Assembly (NCBI GenBank): GCA_903813345.2
Contig: CAIIXF020000010.1
Span: 312,001 to 372,000 of the forward strand
Direction of reading: 5' to 3'
Source of the DNA: Owenia fusiformis
Taxonomy: Eukaryota > Annelida > Polychaeta > Sabellida > Oweniidae
Length of the DNA stretch: 60,000 bases
Below are positions 1 through 9,800 of this stretch, one piece after another; the first letter of the stretch is position 1; each line of letters begins with the position of its first letter. The position numbers and the translations under genes are program-made. The notes below the pieces were generated by a model. The model was given only the letters and a program-made list of their open reading frames with translations. It had not been told where the DNA came from and made no database searches.

Positions 1-32
1 CATTCAAAGCTTTTCAAAAGGTCAAGGTCAAA

Positions 33-1178
33 ATGGCGGAGGACGCAACTCAACAAAGCTCTCCCGATTTATCTGATCTGGACCCTTCCTTGGAGCGCCT
101 ACTCGTACAATGCGAGGCTCGTCCAAGATATGAGATTACGGAGAACATTTTTATGGATTATGATGACCAGATGCTTCTGGATGAGAGAGATATTCTCTTC
201 AAATTGGCAGCACGGATTTTGGACAAAAAGTGCACGTTGATATATGGGCCTGCGTCAGCCCGTGGATTAGAACAAACATTGGATATAAAGCCCAAGAAAA
301 GGACTGGGGAGTCAAAGAAGATAAGTATCTGTAATGATATTTTTGAATTATACATATACGTTAGGGGGCTAGTAAAAGACTTCCCGAGATCTGTATTAGG
401 GACTTCAAGCAAAATTCCTGATAATTTTGCCCTTACAAATACAAGTCAAACAAGGCCTGCAATCATACAGCCGTCCCTTTTGGACTTATCAGCCAAATAT
501 ACAGAATTATCTATGGATTATAGAAATATATCTATGGAACTTGAATCTTTGAAACAAAGTTATGAGGGGAAAATCAACAAAATGAACACCGAAATAAACT
601 GTTTAAGGGATGAAATAGGTCAATTGAAAGGTGCAATAAACGCTAGTAATGTACACGCGAAAGTGGTTGATGTAATAGGATTAACCCCAGGCAACACTCA
701 ATGTAGCCCAATAGCCAATAATGTGATCTCAGTCGACAAAGGCCCATGTACGAATGTCGGTGAAACAACGGGATTACGCCCACGAAACATTTTGTGTATC
801 ACTAAGGACACACACTCAGTTAAAAACATTCGGGATATTAACGAGGTCACGCAAACCTTACTGCGCCATTCGACAAATGTAAACAATGCCAGCGAAATCC
901 AAGATGGCGGTAAAGCGACACAGGCGAAAACCGCGTCATCTGAACTTGTACCTGAAGTACCATGCTCTACAGACCTTCAGAAATCCAATAATACAAACAT
1001 CAAATCAAACACGAACACAGAGGATCCTGATTCAACAGACATAGAAATAATACGACAAGATATAGTCGATCATGACACAAACAAATCTACAGATCTAGAA
1101 GATAAATGGACCGTCGTGAGAAACGTGAAAAAGAGAAATAGACCGAATTGCGCCAACAAACGGACAACATACAGGTAA
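33..1178 (+). CDS. LINE ORF1 protein, N-terminal part (frame-broken)
   Basis: This 381-residue frame begins at an ATG in a good context (AAAATGGCGG). Residues about 150-200 are rich in heptad-like hydrophobic positions and charged residues (MELESLKQSYEGKINK), suggesting a coiled coil of the kind that multimerises LINE ORF1 proteins. The C-terminal part is polar and low in complexity. The frame stops at 1176-1178, but another frame stays open from about 1120 and runs into the next ORF. The likely original ORF1 was therefore one protein of about 570-580 residues, broken by a single indel near the A-rich stretch at 1128-1148. ORF1 proteins of this group bind element RNA. No known ORF1 domain beyond the coiled coil is evident to me. 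Confidence 0.75.
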   Translation: MAEDATQQSSPDLSDLDPSLERLLVQCEARPRYEITENIFMDYDDQMLLDERDILFKLAARILDKKCTLIYGPASARGLEQTLDIKPKKRTGESKKISICNDIFELYIYVRGLVKDFPRSVLGTSSKIPDNFALTNTSQTRPAIIQPSLLDLSAKYTELSMDYRNISMELESLKQSYEGKINKMNTEINCLRDEIGQLKGAINASNVHAKVVDVIGLTPGNTQCSPIANNVISVDKGPCTNVGETTGLRPRNILCITKDTHSVKNIRDINEVTQTLLRHSTNVNNASEIQDGGKATQAKTASSELVPEVPCSTDLQKSNNTNIKSNTNTEDPDSTDIEIIRQDIVDHDTNKSTDLEDKWTVVRNVKKRNRPNCANKRTTYR

Positions 1179-1188
1179 CCATACCCCA

Positions 1189-1755
1189 GTGAAACCACTC
1201 ACATATTCTAGAGTGGTTGAAATATCTAAACAATCGAAGCCAAAATCACTCACGAAACCTACTATGCAAGCTGGACCGTCCAAGCAGATGAAACCTGCGC
1301 GTAGTTTGCGAGGAGTATGCGCTACTAAAACGACAACTCTTTACCTAGAGAATATTGCTAAAGATGAGTGTGAATCTGATGATGACATTGTCTTACAAGT
1401 TAAGGACTACGCAACAACCAAAGGCATTTCAATCCATCAATGCTACGTTGTTCACAATAAAGTGTCGACATTACGCGTTGGCTGTAAGATCACAGTCCCA
1501 GTCGATCAGATTGTCAGAGCACTCAAAGTGGAAACCTGGCCGGACCCTGTTGTATGCAGAAAATGGGAATATAAGCGCAAAAAGACGTCATATGGTACAT
1601 TTAAGAGGTCCTTGGATTATCCAGCCATCGACAATGACACAGACTACGATCTACATGAAGACATATATGAATCTACAAATGAATATTACAGACAGTCAGT
1701 ATGGGATAATGATGGAAACAATCGCATATTTAAACATGACGAATCCCAATGGTAA
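1189..1755 (+). CDS. LINE ORF1 protein, C-terminal part
   Basis: This frame continues ORF1 in a second reading frame. It is open upstream of its first ATG (1189), back to about 1120, so the start given here is probably not a real initiation site. Residues 44-118 (TTTLYLENIA through VVCRKWEYKRKK) look like a compact alpha/beta nucleic-acid-binding domain, as found at the C-terminus of several ORF1 families. That is an inference from position and composition. The stop TAA lies inside the ATGGTAA that also starts ORF2, so the two ORFs overlap by 7 nt. This arrangement is compatible with termination-coupled reinitiation. Confidence 0.7.
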   Translation: MKPLTYSRVVEISKQSKPKSLTKPTMQAGPSKQMKPARSLRGVCATKTTTLYLENIAKDECESDDDIVLQVKDYATTKGISIHQCYVVHNKVSTLRVGCKITVPVDQIVRALKVETWPDPVVCRKWEYKRKKTSYGTFKRSLDYPAIDNDTDYDLHEDIYESTNEYYRQSVWDNDGNNRIFKHDESQW

Positions 1756-4700
1756 CGTTAAAACAACCACTAACTATCACCTGCTGGAATGCTAACGGAC
1801 TCTCTGCTTCAAGTCCATATCTTAAATCATTATTGTCATCATCTGATATTGTATGCTTGAGTGAACATTGGCTTTATGAAAGTGGTCTTGAAAAGCTAGA
1901 CTCTTATGATAATAACTTTGTTTCTTATGGTATTAGTAGTAAATCTTTAGATTCATTGAATCAAGGACACTCAATTGGTAATGGTGGAGTGGCAATTATG
2001 TGGAAAAAATCTCTCTCGAACAGTATTTTTCCCTTGAAAAAGATTAACAATGATAGATTTGCTATTGTTAAGATTCTGCAACCAGGATCAAAGTTGTTAT
2101 ATCTCATTTCCTTATATTTACCACAACGTAACTGCAAAACCTCACATTTTTCAGATGTGCTATGTTCTTTAAAACAGGATGGCGACGTTATGCTAATGGG
2201 TGACACCAATGCTAGCATGGGGTGTCTATATGGTGTTCGTGGTAATGGTGAGATTAGTAGAAATGGAATTTTATTGAAAAACATGTGTTTACGATGTAAC
2301 CTTAAAATTGTAGATTTAACTAGCAAATGTACTGGTCCTGACTACACGTTCTTCCGAGAAAATGTTGGTAAATCATATAAAGACCACTGTATCATTTCTC
2401 TAGAATGTATGAACACGGTGAAATCCGTATGTGTGTTAGACGATGAATTGTTGAATAATTCTGATCACCTTCCCTTGCAGACTGTTATAGAAGTTTTCAT
2501 TCCGGTGCCAATCACATCGTCAACCAATGGCTGCAACCCAGTGAAACTAGCTTGGAATCGCCTTGACAATAATTCTATTTATGAGAGCTATACTAAGCAA
2601 CTAACGGATCAACTGGAACCTTTAAGACATCGGCTGAGTGAAACCGTAGCAGGACGTGTTTTGACATCTGCCGAGATTGAATCCGGTTTTAATGATCTAT
2701 CGTCTGTACTAATGACAGTATCATCAAAGTCAATACCCCATAAACGTTTCAGAAAACATTTGAAGCCTTACTGGACAGACGTTTTAAAGAGTTTATCTGC
2801 TGATAAAAAGATGGCGCTGAGAACATGGATACAAAACGGCCGCCCAAGAGACTCGAATAACATCCACTGGACACGATATAAAGATGCCAAACGAACGTTG
2901 AGAAGGGAACTACGTATTGCTGAGTATAGATATGAGCATGAGTGTCAGCAGGAAATAGACCGCGCTGCTGAGATCAGTATGAAACAATTCTGGTTTCTAG
3001 TTAAGCAGCGTCGGGGTAGGACCAACAGTTCTTATTCTATCCGGAATGATGATGGAACTATCTTAACTAATAATGAGGACATTCGGGAGGAATGGATGAA
3101 ATACTTTAGTACCCTAATGGCCATCAAAGAGGAAAAAGATTTTGACAACAACCATGAGAAACATGTAAACGAGAGACTGAAGGAGATGATTGAAGAAAGT
3201 ACCAGAAACAATGATGGATCGTTTACAGATGAGATAGATGATAATGAAATGGAGGAGTTGATAAAGGGACTATCTAAAAATAAGGCTACCGGATGGGATG
3301 AAATAAGCTCAGAGCACCTGTATCATGGAGGCCCAGTGGTCATCAACATACTAACGACCCTCTTTAACCAACTCGTGAAAACTGAATACGTACCTGCAGG
3401 CTTCAGACTTGGTGTATTGATCCCAATCTTCAAGGGTGGCAACAAAGACACACTTGAGAAGGATAACCATAGAGGGATAACCCTAATAACCACATACATG
3501 AAGATCCTCGAGAAACTAATGGTCACAAGGAACAAAAGGTGCAACCAGACTGAGGAGACATCCCAAATGCAGGCTGCCAATAAGAAAAGGACGTCATGTA
3601 TTGACACGTCATTTCTGACACGCGAAGCAATCGCCCATGGGCTAGAAAATGGCGAAGATGTCATTTTGGTGTCAGCTGACATCAGAAAAGCTTTCGATAC
3701 CGTATGGCAAGAAGGGCTGCTCTACAAGGTGTATAACAGTGGCATAAATGGCAAACTATGGCGGTTACTAAAATTGTGCTATGATAACTATAAGTGCGCT
3801 GTTCGCTGTGGAAATGATGGTAAGCTGTCAGAACAGTTCATCGTATCACAGGGAGTCCATCAGGGCGGGCTGTACTCGATGGAATTGTACCTTAAGTACA
3901 TGAACGACCTTCTCATTGAAGTCGAGGAGTGCGGCAAGGGTGCATCAATAGGTGACATAGTATGCACCTGCCCTTCATATGCGGACGACACTGTAATAAT
4001 AGGATATCACCAGGAGTCCGTTCAAAGCGTAATCAATATATTACATGAATACGCAATGAAATGGAGGTTTAGATACCATCCTGATAAATGCCAAGTCATC
4101 ACATTTAGCAACAAAAGAACTATGGCAAAGCAAATAGAACTTACGCTAGGGAACACGATTCTCCCAACTGTTAATACCTTGCAGCATGTAGGTCTACCAC
4201 TGTCAAATGTCAACAGCAACACAAGTTTAATTGATAACAGACTGTCAAAAGGAAGACGTGCTATGAACGCCTATGTAGGGACGACCAATTTCATACGTAA
4301 TCCTACAAACCCTTTAACAGCAGCCAAACTGTATTGGACAGTAAGCGTCCCGTCAATAACGTACGGGATGGAGCTTATACCGTTAACGGATAACGACTAC
4401 ATGAACATTGACAAGGGCCACAGAGGCATCGCCAAGAAGTTACAAGGACTCCCTTCCAACACGCCTGATGTGGCTGTTCTCCCACAGCTTGGATGGAGCA
4501 GCCTCACTTCTACCATTGTCATCACTAAACTGATGTTTCTATGGCACCTACTGACAATGATAACGGGTAATGTGTTCAGAAGCATCGCCATAAAGCGTAT
4601 AACAGCCTTTAAAATGGGATACAAAATGAACCAGATGTCTCCCATAAATGATATTATGAAGTTAGCCGTAAGGTACGGATTGGCACAGATTATCTATGAT

Positions 4701-5231
4701 GCGATGGACCATGATACAATACCGTCCAAACTAAATTGGAAACGATCTGTGAAAACTTGTATCAAAGAATATGAATTGTTACACTGGAGACGTCAACTGA
4801 ATACATACAATAACCAACTTGATTTATTCAGAGAAATCACACAGGATATAAGACCCATCGTTTGGTGGATACTAGCAAGAGATGACTCGAGATTTATCAG
4901 AAGATGTTCTCTTATGGTGAAATTATTGACTGGACAGGGACTCTTTAGAACAAATACAGGAGCCTCGGACTATATAGCAAACAGTGAGAGAGCATGCCCA
5001 ACCTGCAACGTGATAGAGACTCTTGAGCATTTCATCTTAGTATGTGAGAGATACGAGCAATTACGAGGCAACATTCGGCGCATTCTTAATAGAGTATCCA
5101 ATGGCCCACCTTTATCCAGAGCAATGCAGATGAAGATATGTTTTGGAGGAACTACAGTAACTGACCTAGATGATTTAAAACTAATTTCTACAGACGTTCA
5201 GAGGATGTATATTGCAAGGGCAGGGGAGTAG
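1749..5231 (+). CDS. LINE ORF2: APE endonuclease plus reverse transcriptase
   Basis: The 1,160-residue polyprotein is open throughout. The N-terminal APE-like endonuclease shows CWNANG near residue 14, SEHWL near 38, GDTNAS in the middle, and the catalytic SDH near 238. The reverse transcriptase shows the fingers motif NKATGWDEIS, the first catalytic Asp in SADIRKAFDT (about residue 644), SQGVHQGG (about 702) in place of the usual GVPQG/GVRQG, and the YADD box at about 744. Near residue 1083 a CPTC...H....C knuckle follows, as in many APE-type LINEs. I see no RNase H domain. The protein nicks target DNA and primes reverse transcription there. All the catalytic residues I can name are present, so it could be active, although its ORF1 is frame-broken. 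Confidence 0.92.
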   Translation: MVTLKQPLTITCWNANGLSASSPYLKSLLSSSDIVCLSEHWLYESGLEKLDSYDNNFVSYGISSKSLDSLNQGHSIGNGGVAIMWKKSLSNSIFPLKKINNDRFAIVKILQPGSKLLYLISLYLPQRNCKTSHFSDVLCSLKQDGDVMLMGDTNASMGCLYGVRGNGEISRNGILLKNMCLRCNLKIVDLTSKCTGPDYTFFRENVGKSYKDHCIISLECMNTVKSVCVLDDELLNNSDHLPLQTVIEVFIPVPITSSTNGCNPVKLAWNRLDNNSIYESYTKQLTDQLEPLRHRLSETVAGRVLTSAEIESGFNDLSSVLMTVSSKSIPHKRFRKHLKPYWTDVLKSLSADKKMALRTWIQNGRPRDSNNIHWTRYKDAKRTLRRELRIAEYRYEHECQQEIDRAAEISMKQFWFLVKQRRGRTNSSYSIRNDDGTILTNNEDIREEWMKYFSTLMAIKEEKDFDNNHEKHVNERLKEMIEESTRNNDGSFTDEIDDNEMEELIKGLSKNKATGWDEISSEHLYHGGPVVINILTTLFNQLVKTEYVPAGFRLGVLIPIFKGGNKDTLEKDNHRGITLITTYMKILEKLMVTRNKRCNQTEETSQMQAANKKRTSCIDTSFLTREAIAHGLENGEDVILVSADIRKAFDTVWQEGLLYKVYNSGINGKLWRLLKLCYDNYKCAVRCGNDGKLSEQFIVSQGVHQGGLYSMELYLKYMNDLLIEVEECGKGASIGDIVCTCPSYADDTVIIGYHQESVQSVINILHEYAMKWRFRYHPDKCQVITFSNKRTMAKQIELTLGNTILPTVNTLQHVGLPLSNVNSNTSLIDNRLSKGRRAMNAYVGTTNFIRNPTNPLTAAKLYWTVSVPSITYGMELIPLTDNDYMNIDKGHRGIAKKLQGLPSNTPDVAVLPQLGWSSLTSTIVITKLMFLWHLLTMITGNVFRSIAIKRITAFKMGYKMNQMSPINDIMKLAVRYGLAQIIYDAMDHDTIPSKLNWKRSVKTCIKEYELLHWRRQLNTYNNQLDLFREITQDIRPIVWWILARDDSRFIRRCSLMVKLLTGQGLFRTNTGASDYIANSERACPTCNVIETLEHFILVCERYEQLRGNIRRILNRVSNGPPLSRAMQMKICFGGTTVTDLDDLKLISTDVQRMYIARAGE

Positions 5232-5737
5232 TTTGACATGTGATTGGCACCTAGGAGCATTAAATCTATATTTTAAACATACTTAACGCCGATGACAGTA
5301 CGTTATAACACGACCTTTGATATATGAAAAAGGCAATAATGACCATGAACATAGTATCTATTGTATTTTGTATATAGTACTTTTTGGAAGAAGTAAATTT
5401 CATGCAATGGCAAAGGGAAGTATGTATTGTAATTGGCAACGAGATGCATTTATGTGATATCATATTTTATTGTTTTAACAGTTTCAACAAGTACGACAGA
5501 AGTCAGAATGATGTTTTAAATGTGGCCCACTTCTCAACGAGGGAAGCATCGACCTTGGGGAAGATGTCCGCCTGAGTGGAGAAGATGGGCCATGAACTCA
5601 GCGTACCTTGTGTCGACATCCAAATCTTATATTATATTTTATATTTTTATATTCATTATATTTTTGTCAGACAATATTATTAATTATCTCCAATAATGGA
5701 GGGAAAATAAATATAATAATAATAATAATAATAATGC
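5232..5737 (+). other. LINE 3' UTR and (AAT)n tail
   Basis: There is no coding signal here. The stretch holds the motif ACCTTGGGGAAGATGTC at 5552-5568 and ends in eight or so AAT/ATA triplets. The triplet tail, instead of poly(A), marks the 3' end used in target-primed reverse transcription. The 17-base motif recurs at 31562-31578, and a reverse-complement relative occurs three times inside 10360-10690. Confidence 0.7.
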
Positions 5738-6589
5738 AATCATGAACTTAGTGATCTGACCCTTAAAATACTTTTCAGGGGGAATAGTTTGTGCACCTGT
5801 AGCCCTTAGGTGTTGCATCTTTTTCTAGCCATATTTTCCTAGGCCTGGTGGAATACCTATTTCAGTGTGCAATTTTAGCATTGTTTTTCCATTGATCATT
5901 TGAGTTCTCACGTCAATAATATATGGAAATCAAAATGATAAGATGTCGAAAATAAAACAAGGTTTGGTCAGGAAGGGAAGGGGTGAAATCTTTGGGATAT
6001 ATGAATTAATTACTTATAAGAAACATATTCGTGTTTCTACAATTTTGGGTAACCCTGTGTATTATTATACTGGGCACGGCTATACCAGTGAAAAATATTT
6101 CAAAAATATTATTTACTTATTTTCATAATTCAATGTAACAATATCAGTCTTATCTTCAAATTTGTCTATAATAGTTTGCTTGTAAGGTTGGACAAGCCGT
6201 CTATTAGGTTAATAGTATAAGATGTTTGCAAAGCTCTTATGGGCTAATTCTACAATACAGTAACATATATGTAAGGGTGCCAGTATATACTCCATATATA
6301 TATTTAATTATAATGTGAATAATCTACACTTGCAGATGACAGTACATTCACAGTCTCTAGTCGATGGAGCTTTTCTATATCGGGAATAGTAATGTTCCAT
6401 AAAGTACAATTTAAAATTGATTTTAGTAAATATAATAGTTCGACATTACCCTTTAAAGTATACGTATACATATACGTTGTACTTTCACTTATGTGCGAAA
6501 TCTCTCTATTTTAGTGCATTTCCATCAATATATTCCTTACTTGTTCCTGAAATCCAGTTACAAAATATCTGGTTTTCTTACAGGTTACA
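5738..6589. other. Intergenic, nothing recognised
   Basis: AT-rich sequence between the LINE tail and the 3' end of the cysteine-rich gene on the - strand. I see no ORF, RNA gene or repeat structure that I can support. Confidence 0.5.
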
Positions 6590-6595
6590 TTTATT
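6590..6595 (-). promoter_or_regulatory. Possible polyadenylation signal AATAAA
   Basis: On the - strand AATAAA lies 13 nt after the stop codon of the cysteine-rich gene. That would give a very short 3' UTR. An ATTAAA further downstream (about 6303) is an alternative. Confidence 0.35.
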
Positions 6596-6607
6596 CCGAA
6601 CTGTGAT

Positions 6608-6895
6608 TTATATATTACATCTTCCATTTTTACATATAAATTTCTTCTTACAATGGTCATGCTGATTACACCGTTCATACTTTCTACCCTCTGGTTTACA
6701 TTTGTAAGTATCCGTCCAACACGCTTTTCCAGGTGGGCAGTCAGGCTTTGTTTTGCATTGGACACATTTCCCGATGCACACGTTAGATGCACATTCGTCA
6801 TCCTTAGTGCATGGTCTCTCGAGGGGAAGAAGGGTCTTACAGGTGCCTACTATAGAAATCGACTGACTACCTCGGCAGTACCCACTGGTACATTC
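6608..6895 (-). CDS. Cys-module gene, exon 28 (terminal coding exon)
   Basis: 95 codons plus stop TAA, entered at phase 0 after an AG acceptor at 6896-6897. It starts like an A module (ECTSGYCRG), then carries a second set of cysteines (CTKDDECASNVC and CVQCKTKPDC), 15 in all, with a basic end (CKKKFICKNGRCNI). The frame has no other stop and fits the preceding exons. The distinctive final cysteines suggest a C-terminal cap domain. Confidence 0.85.
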   Translation of the reverse strand, partial: ECTSGYCRGSQSISIVGTCKTLLPLERPCTKDDECASNVCIGKCVQCKTKPDCPPGKACWTDTYKCKPEGRKYERCNQHDHCKKKFICKNGRCNI

Positions 6896-9800
6896 CTATT
6901 ATGAAACATAATGCAATGAAACTAGCAATACAATTCAAAATATTTAAGGTTCAGCTGGAAAGTAACATTTTGGTAAAAGATTGCTATACCTGCACATGTT
7001 ATTTTCTGGTACAAAATTAAGTATGAAGTCATATGTGTATTTCCCTTTTAGTAAACCTGGAAACAGGTCAATGGTAGCTCCTGTGTTGTCTGGAAACTTT
7101 GAAAGAAAAAAGAAAGTGTGAAATATCAGAATTTCCTAGAGTTCCCTTTGAACTCCTACTAGATATTCTAAAGATGACAATTTAATGATACTTTCCTGAA
7201 AAAAGCAAGAAACTTGACACATGCCTTCATACTTAATTTTGTACCAGAAAATAACATGTGCCGGAATAGCAATTTTTATCAAAATGTTTTTTTTCAGCTG
7301 TACCTTAATTAAGCACAATAGCCAAAACAGGCAACTTCCTAAAATCTTTAAAAGCACATTTGGATAAGGAGCATTGGAAACAAAGAAACTGCTTCCTCAT
7401 TTCAATTCTCATCCGATGATTTCATGCACAAAATGACAAAAGTCGTGTCGAAAACCTTTTCCCAGTTGTCCGATTTCAACTAAAACGTACAGTAGAAAAT
7501 GAAGCAAAATAGAATTACAACGGGCATAAATTATCTGTTGTATATAATTCATAAATCGAGAACCACAAACAACACAAATACATACCACAATCCTGACCTC
7601 ACCGCAGATATAATTCAAATTAACATTTCAGTATTCCGAAAAAGATCATGCGAATTTAGCGCCAAAAATCGTTATGCTTTTTCATTACGTTCGTATAACT
7701 TTTGATATTTTATAGAAGTGCAATACAACTTTTGAAATTGAAGTTTGTGAAGAACAGCGAGAACACTCAATTATATTTCAAACTCAACTTACTCTGGATG
7801 AGGCACACGTCTCGTCTACTTCTCTTTTACGGACACAATTGTTGGGTTTTGAGGGGTCATCATTTTGACAATACTCGCTAGAGTTACAGTCGCCGTCTTC
7901 TAGACATGTCCCACAGAGGCTATTGTAGCACATACCAGAGCCACATTGCTACAATTACAATTAATTCGTAGAACAGCAAGCATTGCCTGGATAAGTTTAC
8001 AACGGGTAATATATGTTTGATACTCGAACGTTTTATTAGTTAAATGCTTCAAAACAATCATTCTGTCCCACAGAGGCTTTTGTAGCACATACCAGAGCCA
8101 CAATGCTAAAATTACAATTGATTCGTAGAACGGCAAGCATTGCCTGGATAAGCTTACAACTGGTAATATATGTTTGATACTCGAACGTTTTATTAGTTAA
8201 ATTCTTCAAAACAATCCTTCTGTCCCACAGAGGCTATTTTAGCACATGCCAGAGTCACATTGTTACAATTTGAGGAAGTGGAAGACCTACCCGATGTAAG
8301 GGTAAGAGTTTTCCTACTGTATCATGAATGTTATTCAATGGAAGACCTACCCGATGTAAGGGTAAGAGTTTTCCTACTACACCATGAAAGTTATTCAATG
8401 GATGACCTACCCAATGTAAGGGTAAGAGTTTTCCTACTGTACCATGAATGTTATTCAATGGAAGACCTACCCGATGTAAGTGTAAGAGTTTTCCTACTAC
8501 ACCATGAAAGTTATTCAATGGAAGACCTACCCGATGTAAGGGTAAGAGTTTTCATACTACACCATGAAACTTATTCAATGGATGACCTACCCGATGTAAG
8601 GGTAAGCGTTTTCCTACTGTACCATGAATGTTATTCAATGGAAGACCTACCCGATATAAGTGTAAGAGTTTTCCTACTACATCATGAAAGGTATTCAATG
8701 GAAGACCTACCCAATGTAAGGGTAAGAGTTTTCCTACTACATCATGAAAGTTATTCAGTGGAAGACCTACCCGATGTAAGGGTTAGCGTTTTCCTACTGT
8801 ACCATGAACGTTAATCGATGAATGACCTACCCGATGTAAGTGTAAGAGTTTTCCTACTACATCATGAAAGTTATTCAGTGCTTACCCGATGTAAGGGTAA
8901 GAGCTTTCCTACTACACCATGAATGTTATTCAATGGAAGACACATCCGTGTAAGCGTTTTCTTACTATACCGTGAAAGTTATTCAGTGGATTACCTGGTG
9001 TTAAGGTAAGAGTTTTCCTACTGCCATGATATGTATTGAATTGAGTTAAGTTGTTTGTTCTCGATTAGGTTTTTGCATTGTCACAGGGGATCAACTAGAA
9101 ACGAAGACATAAGGTCTTCGTGTCAACATGGCTCGACTTCAGGTTGATAATAATTTTTGTTTTCTCGATTTTTGCACCTTCATCCTTCAAATATTTGGCC
9201 CATATGTAATGGTTAAGTTATGGTTTCAAAATATGGTAATACCTAAGAAATGAATACAGTAATTGTTTGGATAATTGCCAAAAATGCCCTCACTTGGGAA
9301 ATGAATATAGTTTCTCAGATAAACGAAGATAGTACATAGGTTTCTGAAGTATGAAACGAAGACAGTACATTTCAATAATGGCTGGTGTACTAAGTAAAGG
9401 GATAAAGTAGAGTCAAAAAAAGAGTTAGATCGCTCCAAAAACCTACAATGTGCTTTCAAGTGTAAAGGGGACCATCAATAGGGATATTACTACTTTGTTA
9501 TATGCACTAGAAGAAACGAATGTCTTCTGGCCGAAATTTTCACTCAGTACCCATCTCCACTATTAACACATTGAAGTCCTAAATTAAAAGGAATGGGTTC
9601 ATAAAGAAAAAAATTATGGTTGATAAAGTAACGTGAGTCGGGTGTAGGCGGAGCAGGCAAAAGGATTAGTTCCGTTAGAATGTTCATTTTTTATGTTGTC
9701 CTATTTATTTTTCTAACAGTATATAAAGGTTATATTTGTTCAACATAGTGTCGATCGTAGTATCTAAACCTCTTCTGTATCATTACCCACTCCTCAAACA

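Larger units (their letters stand above)
1..5737 (+). mobile_element. Non-LTR retrotransposon (LINE), nearly complete
   Basis: The element encodes an ORF1 protein split by a frameshift and an uninterrupted ORF2 with apurinic endonuclease and reverse transcriptase. A roughly 500-bp 3' UTR follows, ending in an (AAT)n tail at about 5707-5737. The 5' end lies at or before the window start, so 5' completeness and a target-site duplication cannot be judged. The APE-type endonuclease and C-terminal zinc knuckle place it in the broad APE-bearing LINE group (Jockey/CR1-like); the exact clade is unresolved. The intact 1,160-residue ORF2 suggests a young copy. Confidence 0.9.

Noticed and set aside
6511-6801. 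96-residue - strand ORF over the last exon
   Set aside because: It is a shifted frame of the terminal Cys-module exon, whose own frame continues the cysteine pattern and splice phase.
8260-8814. 184-residue + strand ORF with 20-residue repeats (LPDVRVRVFLL)
   Set aside because: It is exactly the 60-bp minisatellite read in frame. The - strand is also partly open, there is no start context or splice support, and it lies in an intron.
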